Assembly: GCA_944341075.1 (NCBI GenBank) | Contig: CALVLV010000016.1 | Coordinates: forward strand, 1-44,082 | Direction of reading: 5' to 3' | DNA: 44,082 nt | DNA from: an uncultured Clostridia bacterium | Lineage (GTDB): Bacteria; Bacillota; Clostridia; Christensenellales; Borkfalkiaceae | In this document: piece after piece, positions 7,707 to 16,032 of the stretch | How positions within the stretch are numbered: position 1 is the first letter of the stretch | Layout: every line of letters begins with the position of its first letter | Made by a program: the position numbers and the translations under genes | The notes under the pieces: model-generated | Database searches by the model: none | Told to the model about the DNA's origin: nothing | What the model saw: only the letters and a program-made list of their open reading frames with translations

Positions 7707-7769
7707 ATGTCGCTATTTAACGGCATACAGGACTATCGTGGCGAAACTGTAAAGGGAGGACAGGCATGA
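7707..7769 (+). CDS. 20-codon upstream ORF coupled to the reductase
   Basis: It has an ATG at 7707 with AAGAGG ideally placed, 20 codons beginning MSLFNGIQDYRG, and a TGA that overlaps the reductase start as ATGA. The reductase has its own site AAGGGAGGA inside this frame. The first residues resemble the start of small clostridial rhodanese proteins, so it may be a remnant or a leader. Function is unknown. Confidence 0.45.
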   Translation: MSLFNGIQDYRGETVKGGQA

Positions 7770-9448
7770 AAGTTGTTATAATAGGCGGCGTTGCGGGCGG
7801 AGCTACCGCGGCCGCAAGGCTGAGAAGGCTGAACGAGCAGGCAGAGATCATAATCTTTGAGCGTAGCGGCTACATTTCGTATGCAAACTGCGGGCTTCCA
7901 TACTATATCGGCGGGGAGATAGAACGCCGTTCGGCGCTCACTCTGCAGACGCCTGCAAGTTTCAAAGACAGGTTCAACATAGATGTCCGCGTAAACAGCG
8001 AGGTCACGGAAATTGACCGCGCGGCAAAACAGGTCACCGTACGCACGGCGGGCGGCACTTATAAAGAGAGCTACGATAAACTTATCTACTGCCCCGGCGC
8101 AAAGCCCATTGTGCCCGAGGGTGGAAACGGCGAGCGTTTTTTCACCCTTCGCACTGTGGAAGACACTTTTGCGATAGATGATTTCATCAGGGCAAACGCG
8201 CCGCGCACGGCTGTAGTTTGCGGAGGCGGCTTTATAGGGCTGGAGGCGGCCGAAAACCTTGTGCACCGCGGCATTTCGGTAACTTTGGTGCAGGGCATGG
8301 ATCAGGTGCTTCCGCAGATAGATTACGATATGGCCTGCTTTTTGCATAGCGAACTGAGAAAAAACAGCGTAAAGCTTGCCCTTTCGTCCTTTGTCAGCGG
8401 GCTTGAAAGCGTTGAAAAGGGCATTATAGTCCATGCGGGAGGGCGCTCTTTTGCCGCCGATTTTGCCATCGTTGCCCTCGGCGTTATGCCCGAAACGCAC
8501 CTTGCCGAGCAGGCGGGCCTGCAGCTCGGCATAAAAAAGGCAGTCGTCACCGACGAACACATGCGCACTTCCGACCCCGATATATACGCCGCGGGTGATG
8601 CCGTCCAGGTAAAAAACATTATAACCGGGCAGAACGCGCTGTTCTCTCTTGCCGGGCCAGCAAACAAGCAGGGCAGGATAGTCGCCGACAACATATGCGG
8701 AAAAAGCAGTTGCTATGCGGGCGGCCAGGGCTCTTCGGTGATAAAAGTGTTCGGCGTCACCTGCGCCTTTACAGGGCTGAACATGGCCGCTGCCGCAAGG
8801 GCGGGCATAGAATGCGACAGGGTGGTGCTGTTTGCGGCAAACCATGCTACCTATTACCCGGGCGCGCGCAACATGACGCTCAAAGTCATTTTCGACAAGG
8901 ATGACGGAAAGATCCTGGGCGCGCAGGCAGTGGGGTATGAGGGCGTGGATAAGCGCATAGACGTGCTTGCCGCCGCAATAAAGGCGGGAATGACGGCCTT
9001 CGATCTGCAGGAACTCGACCTATGCTATGCGCCGCCATATTCCTCCGCGAAGGATCCCGTAAATATGGCGGGCTACGTCATAGAAGACGTGCTCGGCGGC
9101 ATAAAGCAGTTCCATTGGAACGATCTTCCCGCAGTGCTTGCCGATAAAAATGCCTTCCTGCTCGACGTGCGCACGCCGGAAGAGTATGCCGAAGGCCACT
9201 TCGAAGGTGCCGTAAATATTCCGGTAGACAGTCTGCGTGTCGGGCTTGAAAAGCTTCCGCGCGATAAAAAAATATATGTCAACTGCCACAGCGGCCTGCG
9301 CAGCTATATTGCCTGTCGCATACTAATGGCAAACGGCTTTGAATGTTACAACTTTTCGGGAGGGTACAGGTTGTACGCCGCAGTCAGGGGAGAGGCGGAG
9401 GCGGGAGATGTTCCCCGTCATCCCTGCGGCATACCCGTTGAAAAGTAA
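7766..9448 (+). CDS. CoA-disulfide reductase with C-terminal rhodanese domain
   Basis: 560 residues. It is an FAD- and NAD(P)H-dependent enzyme of the CoADR-rhodanese class, which reduces CoA disulfide, CoA persulfide or polysulfide. Residues 1-450 are the flavoprotein: GGVAGGATAAARLRR (FAD), SYANCGLPYY with the single redox Cys C42, GGGFIGLEAAENL (NAD(P)H) and YAAGDAV (FAD). Residues about 465-555 are a rhodanese domain with LLDVRTPEEYAEGH and catalytic C507 in NCHSGLRSY. The length matches the fused family. The start has AAGGGAGGA 5 bases upstream and overlaps a 20-codon ORF. A role in redox or sulfur-stress defence fits an anaerobe. Confidence 0.92.
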   Translation: MKVVIIGGVAGGATAAARLRRLNEQAEIIIFERSGYISYANCGLPYYIGGEIERRSALTLQTPASFKDRFNIDVRVNSEVTEIDRAAKQVTVRTAGGTYKESYDKLIYCPGAKPIVPEGGNGERFFTLRTVEDTFAIDDFIRANAPRTAVVCGGGFIGLEAAENLVHRGISVTLVQGMDQVLPQIDYDMACFLHSELRKNSVKLALSSFVSGLESVEKGIIVHAGGRSFAADFAIVALGVMPETHLAEQAGLQLGIKKAVVTDEHMRTSDPDIYAAGDAVQVKNIITGQNALFSLAGPANKQGRIVADNICGKSSCYAGGQGSSVIKVFGVTCAFTGLNMAAAARAGIECDRVVLFAANHATYYPGARNMTLKVIFDKDDGKILGAQAVGYEGVDKRIDVLAAAIKAGMTAFDLQELDLCYAPPYSSAKDPVNMAGYVIEDVLGGIKQFHWNDLPAVLADKNAFLLDVRTPEEYAEGHFEGAVNIPVDSLRVGLEKLPRDKKIYVNCHSGLRSYIACRILMANGFECYNFSGGYRLYAAVRGEAEAGDVPRHPCGIPVEK

Positions 9449-9502
9449 TTTTATAGCCGCATGGCTGCATAATTGCGCGGCTTGCGGCAGAAACTAAAAG
9501 TG

Positions 9503-9532
9503 AGGGGCGGTGTATTCTGTTACGCCGCCCCT
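9503..9532. other. Hairpin between reductase and YihY genes
   Basis: A 12-bp stem (9503-9514 with 9521-9532, one wobble) around TTCTGT, followed by ATATATAC rather than a T-run. It may be a weak terminator or a leader structure for the next gene. Confidence 0.4.
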
Positions 9533-9561
9533 ATATATACGCCGCCCTTACAGTATACATA

Positions 9562-10371
9562 ATGGCAACGTTCAGGGCAAAATTAAAACGGGCGGCCGAG
9601 TATGTTATAACTACATACAGGTATTATTCCGACAGGCGCTTTACCACAGTGGCGGGCACGCTGGTGTACTTCTTTCTCATGAGCCTTGCCCCCTTCCTGT
9701 TTTGGCTGACTATGTTCTTCGGCAGCGTCGATTTAGGAATACTGTCGCAGTTCCCTTTGCTCGGCTCCGTTCTGCCGTTTTTGCGCGAGCTGCAGGCCTC
9801 GGCGGGCGGCGCTGCAGGCAGTGCGGGTATCGTACTCATAGCAACCACGCTCTATTCGTCTACAAATTTTTTTTATCACCTGCGGCGCGGCGGCGAAATC
9901 ATTTACGGCAGCAAGTTCAAAAAGGGCGGCATTAAGCTTAGGCTTGCTTCGCTCGGGCTAATAGGCGCCACCATTCTGCTCGTTGCTGCGGCGTTCGGCT
10001 TTGTGGTGGTGGGGGAGGAGTTGCTGTACAGGGCGTTCGGCGTTATAATTGCAGAAACCGTTGTTGCCGGTGTTGCCGTTGGCATGATGTTCCTTATAGC
10101 GTCTATGCTCAATATATTTATCTGCCCGTATAAAACGACTTTTATCGATGTTGTAACGGGCAGCCTGCTTACAGTGCTGTTATGGCTTGTATGCGCGGCG
10201 GGCTTTGCCGTATATATGCAGTTTGCCGACCCTGTGCGTTTATACGGTAAAATTGCCTCTGTCATAGTTTTTCTGCTGTGGTGTTACCTTATGATGAACA
10301 GCTTTGTCATAGGTGTCATATACAATGGCCGCCATAATCCTGATCTGCGCCGCAGGCTTGAAAAGTCTTGA
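9562..10371 (+). CDS. YihY/BrkB-family inner membrane protein
   Basis: 269 residues with about six membrane segments. The YihY family was once called RNase BN; its real function is unclear. Typical features are the N-terminal DRRFTTVAGTLVYFFLMSLAPFL block, a central SSTNFFYHLRRGGEIIYG loop and the C-terminal LYGKIASVIVFLLWCYLMMNSFVIGVIYN segment. The ATG at 9562 has no good Shine-Dalgarno site. It is convergent with degV, with a palindromic terminator between. Confidence 0.85.
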   Translation: MATFRAKLKRAAEYVITTYRYYSDRRFTTVAGTLVYFFLMSLAPFLFWLTMFFGSVDLGILSQFPLLGSVLPFLRELQASAGGAAGSAGIVLIATTLYSSTNFFYHLRRGGEIIYGSKFKKGGIKLRLASLGLIGATILLVAAAFGFVVVGEELLYRAFGVIIAETVVAGVAVGMMFLIASMLNIFICPYKTTFIDVVTGSLLTVLLWLVCAAGFAVYMQFADPVRLYGKIASVIVFLLWCYLMMNSFVIGVIYNGRHNPDLRRRLEKS

Positions 10372-10384
10372 CTTTTTTTAAAAG

Positions 10385-10412
10385 AAGCCGCGCGGCATAT
10401 GCCGCGCGGCTT
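10385..10412. terminator. Bidirectional palindromic terminator
   Basis: A 28-base perfect palindrome (AAGCCGCGCGGC arms) between convergent yihY-type and degV genes. A T-run precedes it at 10374-10379, so the minus-strand reading is A-rich afterwards and the plus-strand tail is TTAAAT. Confidence 0.7.
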
Positions 10413-10445
10413 AAATAATAAAATTCAGATTTTCTGTAATATTTG

Positions 10446-11315
10446 TCAGTGGCAGGTCTCATAGCAGGCTATTGCAAGCGCGCCCGGGCCAATATGGCAG
10501 GAAACGCTCAGCGAAAGGGGGTCTACAAATTCGACGGGCATACCGAATGCTTCTTCGGCTTCCTGTTTGAATATCTGCGCCTGCTCGTCCGTGTCGGTAT
10601 AGGCCAGAGAGATCTTCATTTTTCCGTCTGCTATTTGCTTTGCAAACCTGTTTTTAAAGTCCTCTTTAACGGCGTCTATCATTATCGTCTTTGCCTTTTT
10701 AAAGCTCATCGGCTTTGCAAACTGGTCAAGCTTGGCGCCCTGTATCTGCAATACGGGCTTTATTTTAAGCAGGGTGCCTATCATGGCTACGGCGGGGGTC
10801 AGCCTGCCGCCCTTTTTAAGGTACTTCAGCGTGTTTACCATAATATAAATGCTTGAATGCATCGAAGTTTCGGTAAGCCACTCTGCAATCTCTTTTGCCG
10901 ATTTTCCCTGTTTTGCAAGTTCTATCGCGTCGTAAACCGAGCTTTTCTGCGTTATCGAAATTCGCTTGTTGTCAACAACGTACACTTTGCCTGCAAACTC
11001 GCTCTCGGCAAGGTGGGTAAGCGAATGGCAGGTCTCCGAAAGTCCGCTGCTCATGGGTATGCATACAATTTCGTCGTACTCTTTAAGTATCTTTTTCCAC
11101 AACTCGCCCACGTCGAAGGGGTTGGGCTGCGAGGTGGAAACATTGGTCGAATCGTCCTTCAGTTTTTCATAGAATTGTTCCTGCGTAAGGCTTATATCTT
11201 CAAGGAACTGTTCGCCGTTTATAAGAACGGGCATGGGTATGGTAAAGATGCCTAATTTTTCAGAAAGCGCCTGCGTGATACCGCTGTTGCTGTCGGTTAC
11301 TATGGCTGTTTTCAT
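10446..11315 (-). CDS. DegV/FakB-family fatty-acid-binding protein
   Basis: 289 residues. DegV proteins bind a single fatty acid; FakB members present it to a kinase for lipid synthesis. Seen are TDSNSGI near the N-terminus, STSQPNP, IPMSSGLSETCHS (fatty-acid carboxylate-binding Ser), VVDNKRIS and the C-terminal SCHIGPGALAIAC, all typical of the family. The start has AGGAGAA about 6 bases upstream on the minus strand. Its own promoter (TTGACT-17-TATAAT) lies at 11349-11377. Confidence 0.92.
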   Translation of the reverse strand: MKTAIVTDSNSGITQALSEKLGIFTIPMPVLINGEQFLEDISLTQEQFYEKLKDDSTNVSTSQPNPFDVGELWKKILKEYDEIVCIPMSSGLSETCHSLTHLAESEFAGKVYVVDNKRISITQKSSVYDAIELAKQGKSAKEIAEWLTETSMHSSIYIMVNTLKYLKKGGRLTPAVAMIGTLLKIKPVLQIQGAKLDQFAKPMSFKKAKTIMIDAVKEDFKNRFAKQIADGKMKISLAYTDTDEQAQIFKQEAEEAFGMPVEFVDPLSLSVSCHIGPGALAIACYETCH

Positions 11316-11348
11316 GGTTTATTCTCCTGTAAATAAAAACTTAAATTT

Positions 11349-11377
11349 ATTATACTTATTTTGTGTATTCAAGTCAA
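11349..11377 (-). promoter_or_regulatory. Promoter of degV-family gene
   Basis: On the minus strand: TTGACT (11377-11372), 17-base spacer, TATAAT (11354-11349). Confidence 0.8.
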
Positions 11378-11390
11378 ATAAATATAATAA

Positions 11391-11420
11391 AAAGCGGCAA
11401 ACGCGCGGTTGCCGCCTTTA
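11391..11420 (-). terminator. Terminator of the ilvA-ridA operon
   Basis: On the minus strand a GCGGCAA/TTGCCGC stem is followed by TTTTTATTATA. Confidence 0.75.
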
Positions 11421-11479
11421 AATTAAGTACTTTTGTATGCTTATGTTTCGGATAGCCGAGCGCTTAATGGCTTGAACCT

Positions 11480-11851
11480 TTAACACTCGGCTATACACTC
11501 AATCTCTACCAGCGCGCCCTTGGGTATGTCTTTTACCGCCACACAGCTGCGCGCGGGGCGCGAGGTAAAATACCTTTCATAAACGGAGTTGAATTCGCCA
11601 AAGTCTGCAATGTCCGCAAGAAAGCACACCGTTTTTATAACTTTTTCCATGCCGGAGCCTGCCGCCTGTAAAAGCGCGGCAACGTTTTTGCATACCTGTT
11701 CGGTCTGCCCTGCAATGTCTGCGGCCTCTATTGCGCCGCTTGCGGGGTTTACGGGTATCTGCCCCGAGGCGAAAACCAGTCCGCCGCTTATTTTTGCCTG
11801 CGAATACGGCCCGATGGCCGCGGGCGCGTTCTTTGTTTCAACCGTTTTCAT
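11480..11851 (-). CDS. ridA: RidA-family enamine/imine deaminase
   Basis: 123 residues, the usual RidA length. RidA hydrolyses the reactive 2-aminoacrylate and 2-iminobutanoate released by threonine/serine dehydratase. Motifs are AIGPYSQA, FASGQIPVNP and the catalytic Arg in RSCVAVKDIPKGALVEIECIA. It lies 18 bases after the dehydratase gene on the same strand, so enzyme and clean-up partner are made together. GGGAGAAATTGC precedes its ATG. Confidence 0.95.
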   Translation of the reverse strand: MKTVETKNAPAAIGPYSQAKISGGLVFASGQIPVNPASGAIEAADIAGQTEQVCKNVAALLQAAGSGMEKVIKTVCFLADIADFGEFNSVYERYFTSRPARSCVAVKDIPKGALVEIECIAEC

Positions 11852-11869
11852 GCAATTTCTCCCTTAAAA

Positions 11870-13081
11870 TTATTTCTGGTCAAGCAGCTTGAAGCCGCTT
11901 TCTTTAAGTTTGTTTTCTATCTCTCTTATGTGCGCAAAGTCGCGCGTTTCAATTGTAAGGCGAAGGTAGCACCCGTTTACGTCCGAACCCTCGTTCGAGC
12001 GCTCGTGCAGCACTCCTATAACGTTGCCGCCGCAGCCGGCTATTATTGCCGAAACGGCCACAAGCTGACCGGGCTTATCCATAAGCTCTACGGTCAGGGT
12101 GGCGGTGCGCCCGCCCATCAAAAGACCGCGGTTTATCACGCGCGAAAGTATGGTAACGTCTATATTGCCGCCAGAAATAAGGCAGACCACCTTTTTACCC
12201 TTTACGTTTGGTATCTTTCCGTACATGACCGCCGCCAGCGCAACCGCGCCTGCACCCTCGGCTATCATCTTCTGCTTTTCTATAAGTGCAAGTATGGCGG
12301 CGCATACCTGGTCGTCCGTCACCGAAACTACGCCGTCGGCATACTTTCCGCATATTTCAAAGGTATGTACGCCCGGCTCCTTTACGGCGATGCCGTCCGC
12401 AATTGTGGAGACAGAGGGCAGCATCTCTATCTTTTTATGTTCAAGCGACTGTATCATGCTGGGCGCGCCCGCCGACTGAACGCCGTATACCTTTATTTTG
12501 GGGTTGAGCGATTTTACGGCATACGCCACGCCCGAAAGCAGTCCGCCGCCGCCCACGGGTACGACTATAACGTCTACGTCTTTAAGCTGGTTTATTATTT
12601 CAAGGCCTATGGTTGCCTGGCCGGCTATAACGTCCTCGTCGTCGAACGGGTGAATAAAGGTGTAGCCCTTTTCTTCGCGCAGCTTTTCCGAATAGTTGTG
12701 CGCATCGTCGTATACGCCGGGCACAAGCACTACTTCTGCGCCGTAGCTCTTTGTCGCCTCTACTTTAGAAATGGGCGCCCCGTCCGGCATGCATATAACA
12801 GCCTTTATGCCGAACTTTTTCGAAGCCAGCGCCACGCCCTGTGCGTGGTTGCCGGCAGAGCATGCCACAACGCCGTGGCTCTTTTCTTCGTCGGTCAGCT
12901 GTGAAATTTTGTAATACGCGCCCCTCACCTTGAACGAACCGGTTATCTGCAGGTTCTCTGTTTTAAGGTACACTTCGCAGCCGCTTTGGGCAGAAAGGGT
13001 GGAGGAGTATATTATATCGGTCTGTCTTACCACGTCTTTCAAAACGTAGTTTGCATGGTACACTTTGTCTAAACTTAGCAT
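11870..13081 (-). CDS. ilvA: Threonine dehydratase with ACT-type domain
   Basis: 403 residues. PLP enzyme that turns threonine into 2-oxobutanoate and ammonia. K51 in SFKVRGAYY holds the PLP; SAGNHAQGVA, the Gly-rich loop VGGGGLLSG and a SGGNID motif complete the fold. Residues about 325-400 are an ACT-like domain (TVELMDKPGQL). The length and single ACT domain match the TdcB/short IlvA class, so it may be catabolic rather than committed to isoleucine. GGAAGG precedes the start by about 8 bases. Confidence 0.93.
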   Translation of the reverse strand: MLSLDKVYHANYVLKDVVRQTDIIYSSTLSAQSGCEVYLKTENLQITGSFKVRGAYYKISQLTDEEKSHGVVACSAGNHAQGVALASKKFGIKAVICMPDGAPISKVEATKSYGAEVVLVPGVYDDAHNYSEKLREEKGYTFIHPFDDEDVIAGQATIGLEIINQLKDVDVIVVPVGGGGLLSGVAYAVKSLNPKIKVYGVQSAGAPSMIQSLEHKKIEMLPSVSTIADGIAVKEPGVHTFEICGKYADGVVSVTDDQVCAAILALIEKQKMIAEGAGAVALAAVMYGKIPNVKGKKVVCLISGGNIDVTILSRVINRGLLMGGRTATLTVELMDKPGQLVAVSAIIAGCGGNVIGVLHERSNEGSDVNGCYLRLTIETRDFAHIREIENKLKESGFKLLDQK

Positions 13082-13113
13082 AGGCGACCTTCCGGATGGT
13101 AAAATTTCTTATA

Positions 13114-13142
13114 ATTATATTCCTAATTATAAAGAATGTCAA
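13114..13142 (-). promoter_or_regulatory. Consensus promoter of ilvA-ridA
   Basis: On the minus strand: TTGACA (13142-13137), 17-base spacer, TATAAT (13119-13114). This is an exact consensus. The leader is only about 26 bases, which leaves no room for a T-box. Confidence 0.9.
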
Positions 13143-13665
13143 CATAATTCTTGCCGCCGTTATTGTTGTGCTGGTGTAGGTAAAGGCAGTTTGCTGCCGG
13201 AATTTGAGCCTGCAGACATGCACGAAAGTGGGCAGGGCGATTACAGATATCTTAAGAAGTATATCAGTTTCTGCTATCCTGAAAAAATTTTTTGCTGAGC
13301 GCAAAAAAATTTTGTTGAATTTAGCGGCCTTCGGCTTTCATGGTGCAGGCTGCTTTTGTAAAAGCGCGGTAAATGTATTTGTTTAAATTGTAATGGCCGG
13401 AGTAGTATATAAGAATTCTAATAAATTCAAACATAAATATTTTACAATTACCCCTGGTATATGGCAGAATTAACCGCACAGAATTTGAAATAAAATTATA
13501 TTGCGGTATGCATAATTATTCATGCGGAAATGCCGGAAAAGAGTATGTATTTTTTTGTTGTCATATGCTGATTCATATTTTAACAAATGAAATTTTTGTT
13601 CAATATTTATAATATTTTTGTTTCGTTCTGTCAGTATGCCGATAAAAAATGTTGCAAAAAAAGTG
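13143..13665. other. AT-rich intergenic stretch, no gene seen
   Basis: About 520 bases between the divergent ilvA and SipW-locus promoters. Short open frames are present but have no ribosome site and no recognisable protein. It is noticeably AT-richer than the flanks. Confidence 0.5.
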
Positions 13666-13693
13666 TTGACAAATGAAAAATATCTGTTAAAAT
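13666..13693 (+). promoter_or_regulatory. Promoter of the SipW locus
   Basis: TTGACA (13666-13671), 16-base spacer, TAAAAT (13688-13693) with TGT before it. The next clear gene starts at 14134, so the leader is about 430 bases. Confidence 0.75.
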
Positions 13694-13699
13694 AAAATT

Positions 13700-14133
13700 A
13701 CTTATCTGATTGCGGCTTTGAAAGTATAATACAGCCTGATTTTTGTGGTAACTTGTCCGATAAGTATATTTTTGTTTAAAATTATTGGAAATAATATGCA
13801 AAAGGCAGGCTGCAGTGATCGTATGTTCTGCTGCTTGCTATGAAAGGCGCTTTATTGCGGGTTGCAGGCTTTTCTGTGTTGTCACTGCTGCATATTATAG
13901 CCGTTGCGCATTATACATTATAGTAAAAATCTTTGAAAGAGGGGCGCCCCTCTTTCTGTCGTGTCCTGTAGTACACGACAACAAACACCTTTCCGCAAAA
14001 GTTTCCGTATTTCGCACTTTTGAGTGCCATAGAATAGTTATGTAAAAATATTGTTGTTATTGTACGTGCAGGTATATGCATACCTGTGCGCGCAAGCATA
14101 TAAAAATTTATTTTGGAGGTTTAACAAAACACT
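13700..14133 (+). ncRNA. Long structured 5' leader of the SipW locus
   Basis: The leader contains two adjacent perfect hairpins: a 22-base palindrome at 13935-13956 and an 8-bp stem at 13957-13964/13973-13980. A third 7-bp stem lies at 14069-14075/14080-14086. GGAGG at 14115-14119 is 14 bases from the ATG, unusually far. No known riboswitch is recognised. A regulatory role is inferred from length and structure. Confidence 0.4.
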
Positions 14134-15015
14134 ATGACTAATCAGAATAATGAAAAGTCAAAGAACGGCAAGCGCCTTGCGCTCATTTTAATAGCGCTGT
14201 TGCTTATCGTTGCAGTGGCCTTCGGCGCCTACACGTATTCTAAGTACGTAACAAGCCAAAAGGCGTCTGGTACGGCTACGGTTGCCGATTGGGGGTATTC
14301 TGTATCTATTACACAGACGTCAAACAAAGGAAATGTATTCTTCAAGTACTACGATAAGACAGAAGATAGTGTTGAAGGCGCTACTTCGTCGGGTGAAAAT
14401 ACTATCATTGCTAAAACAGATGCTGATGGCGTAGTTGCGCCCGGTGTTGAAGGCAGCATTGACTTCTCTCTGACAGGTAATGCTGAAGTAAGTGCGCTTG
14501 TTAAAGTTACACTTGAAAAAACAGCAGAAGTTTCTGTAGATGTAACTGTAAATGATACTGTGTATGTATTCTATCCTGTACAGTGGACTCTTACGGATAA
14601 TAAAAAAACATCACCCAATGATGCGGTTACAGGCTCTCTCGATGTTGTTATTGCTGCTCTTAAGGCGCAGCTTAACGATATTGCTGAAGATGGACAAATT
14701 ATTAAAGCAGGCGACGCGACCACTTTACCTGAAATCAACTACACTCTTAGTTGGAAATGGGCTTTCACTAAAACTGACAATATGACTCTTCCGCTTAAGG
14801 AAGGTGAAGGTCAAGGTTTAAGCCTTACCGCGGATGATTTTGATCAGCTTGATACTTTAGTTGGTCAGAAAGCTGCCGGTCATACGTTTAATGAGCCTTA
14901 TACAATTAAGCTTTCAGAAAGCAGGACGGCAACAGTGGCTATAAATACACTTACTGCGTTTAACGTTGGCTTTAACCTTGAGGTATCTGCAACTCAGGTA
15001 CAGGAAAATTCCTAA
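14134..15015 (+). CDS. TasA/camelysin-like secreted protein, SipW substrate candidate
   Basis: 293 residues. Residues 13-35 are a hydrophobic signal (LALILIALLLIVAVAFGAYT) followed by YSKYVTSQKASGTATVADWGYSV, the pattern of SipW-cognate signal peptides. The rest is a beta-rich, Thr/Val-rich domain with no cysteine and no anchor. TasA-type proteins are cut by SipW and assemble into matrix fibres. A sipW-like gene lies 1 kb downstream. Codons ending in T or A are used more than in neighbours, suggesting high expression or a foreign origin. A hairpin follows the gene, as if to raise its level relative to the downstream genes. Fibre formation is inferred. Confidence 0.7.
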   Translation: MTNQNNEKSKNGKRLALILIALLLIVAVAFGAYTYSKYVTSQKASGTATVADWGYSVSITQTSNKGNVFFKYYDKTEDSVEGATSSGENTIIAKTDADGVVAPGVEGSIDFSLTGNAEVSALVKVTLEKTAEVSVDVTVNDTVYVFYPVQWTLTDNKKTSPNDAVTGSLDVVIAALKAQLNDIAEDGQIIKAGDATTLPEINYTLSWKWAFTKTDNMTLPLKEGEGQGLSLTADDFDQLDTLVGQKAAGHTFNEPYTIKLSESRTATVAINTLTAFNVGFNLEVSATQVQENS

Positions 15016-15078
15016 GCTGTAATAAAACATAATACTTAAACATTAACTTTACATAAACTCTCCAAAAAGATAAAAGCG

Positions 15079-15116
15079 GCTTGCCGCGCAAGTTAAAAAG
15101 TTCTTGCGCGGCAGGC
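15079..15116 (+). terminator. Intra-operon hairpin after the TasA-like gene
   Basis: A 14-bp stem with one wobble (15079-15092 with 15103-15116), with a T-rich stretch (TATTTTTA) ten bases on. It is probably a partial terminator or a processing site. Confidence 0.6.
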
Positions 15117-15161
15117 ATGCCGTATTTTTATGCAGGCATACAGGCGCAGTGGAGGGGGAGG

Positions 15162-15251
15162 GTGTTTTTTAAAAAACTTTTTTCGGGGATCCACTTTGAA
15201 AACAAACGGCGTACTTACACTATCCCCGTTCAAGGGGAAGGTAAAACTTAA
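15162..15251 (+). CDS. 29-codon frame behind a strong ribosome site; possible displaced start
   Basis: GTG at 15162 follows GGAGGGGGAGG with ideal spacing, but this frame closes at 15251. It runs through T6-A6-C-T6. Loss of one base in that tract would join it to the long frame below, giving MFFKNFFRGSTLKTNG. It may be a real small peptide, a phase-variable start or an assembly slip. Confidence 0.35.
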   Translation: MFFKKLFSGIHFENKRRTYTIPVQGEGKT

Positions 15252-16032
15252 AAGAACGTTAAACCGCATTATCGACCCTTCGGGGGCAGTGATAGGCGGT
15301 ATTTCCGCATACAATATTTACGATCTGAACGGCGCCAAAATCGCCGGGCTTTCGCGTGTGGAAAAAACGCCTTCGGGGGATGTGCGCCGCTACGAAGGAT
15401 ACAGATCGTTTGTTGTAAAAGACGGGCTTTTAATGCTTGAAAACGGCGGCGTTCTGGGCAGGGTAGTTGCCAAAAAGGAACGCAGCGCCTTTGTGCCCGT
15501 TGCGGTAATTTTAACGGCATTGATGGCGGCCATACTTGTTATAATGGCTGTGCTCGGCTTTCCCGAGCCTATACCCGTTTCGGGGGAAGAGCGCCCCGTG
15601 CTCACCGTAAAAACCGACGGGGAACAGTGGGGTGCCAACCAGGATCTTTCTGTATTCACGGGCAAACTTTACCCGGGCAAAAGTGGCGATTATGCTTTTG
15701 AAATAGAAAATCCCACCGAATTTGAACTTGAATATACCCTTACGCTTACAGACGAAAACGACTGGGGCGGAAGGTCGCCGCTGGAATACCGCCTGAGAAT
15801 GAACAATGTTTATATAGGCGAAACTAACGGCTGGATCGCCATGGCGGATTCGCGCAACACAATCGCCTTCGACGATATCCATTTTACGCCCGATTCTTCG
15901 CATATCATAACCATTGAATGGCGCTGGCCGTTTGAAAGCGGCAACGACGACGCCGACACGCAGGCGGGCCAGGCAAGCGGCATTTACTTTTTGAATGTAG
16001 ACATAACTGCCGCCATTGTGGGGCAGCTTTGA
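15196..16032 (+). CDS. Membrane-anchored protein of the SipW operon, unknown function
   Basis: 278 residues from TTG 15196 (GGGGA 6 bases upstream); the open frame extends back to ATG 15130 but that ATG has no ribosome site and its first codons translate the purine-rich SD-like run. Residues 1-95 are probably cytoplasmic, with a repeated NG/DLNGAKIAG-type pattern. One membrane segment follows (FVPVAVILTALMAAILVIMA, about 97-116). The outer domain of about 155 residues has ENPTEFELEYTLTL and IEWRWPFE, similar in style to the TasA-like neighbour. It ends on the A of the sipW start codon. It could be a fibre anchor or assembly factor; this is inference. Confidence 0.65.
   Translation: MKTNGVLTLSPFKGKVKLKRTLNRIIDPSGAVIGGISAYNIYDLNGAKIAGLSRVEKTPSGDVRRYEGYRSFVVKDGLLMLENGGVLGRVVAKKERSAFVPVAVILTALMAAILVIMAVLGFPEPIPVSGEERPVLTVKTDGEQWGANQDLSVFTGKLYPGKSGDYAFEIENPTEFELEYTLTLTDENDWGGRSPLEYRLRMNNVYIGETNGWIAMADSRNTIAFDDIHFTPDSSHIITIEWRWPFESGNDDADTQAGQASGIYFLNVDITAAIVGQL

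Noticed and set aside
7733-8845. 370-codon minus-strand frame opposite the CoA-disulfide reductase
   Set aside because: It covers a clearly assigned flavoprotein gene and has no start signals or family motifs.
13082-13113. T-box or other riboswitch before ilvA
   Set aside because: The consensus promoter leaves only about 26 bases of leader.
13785-14045. 86-codon frame in the SipW leader
   Set aside because: No ribosome site, and it runs through two perfect hairpins; leader RNA is a better explanation.
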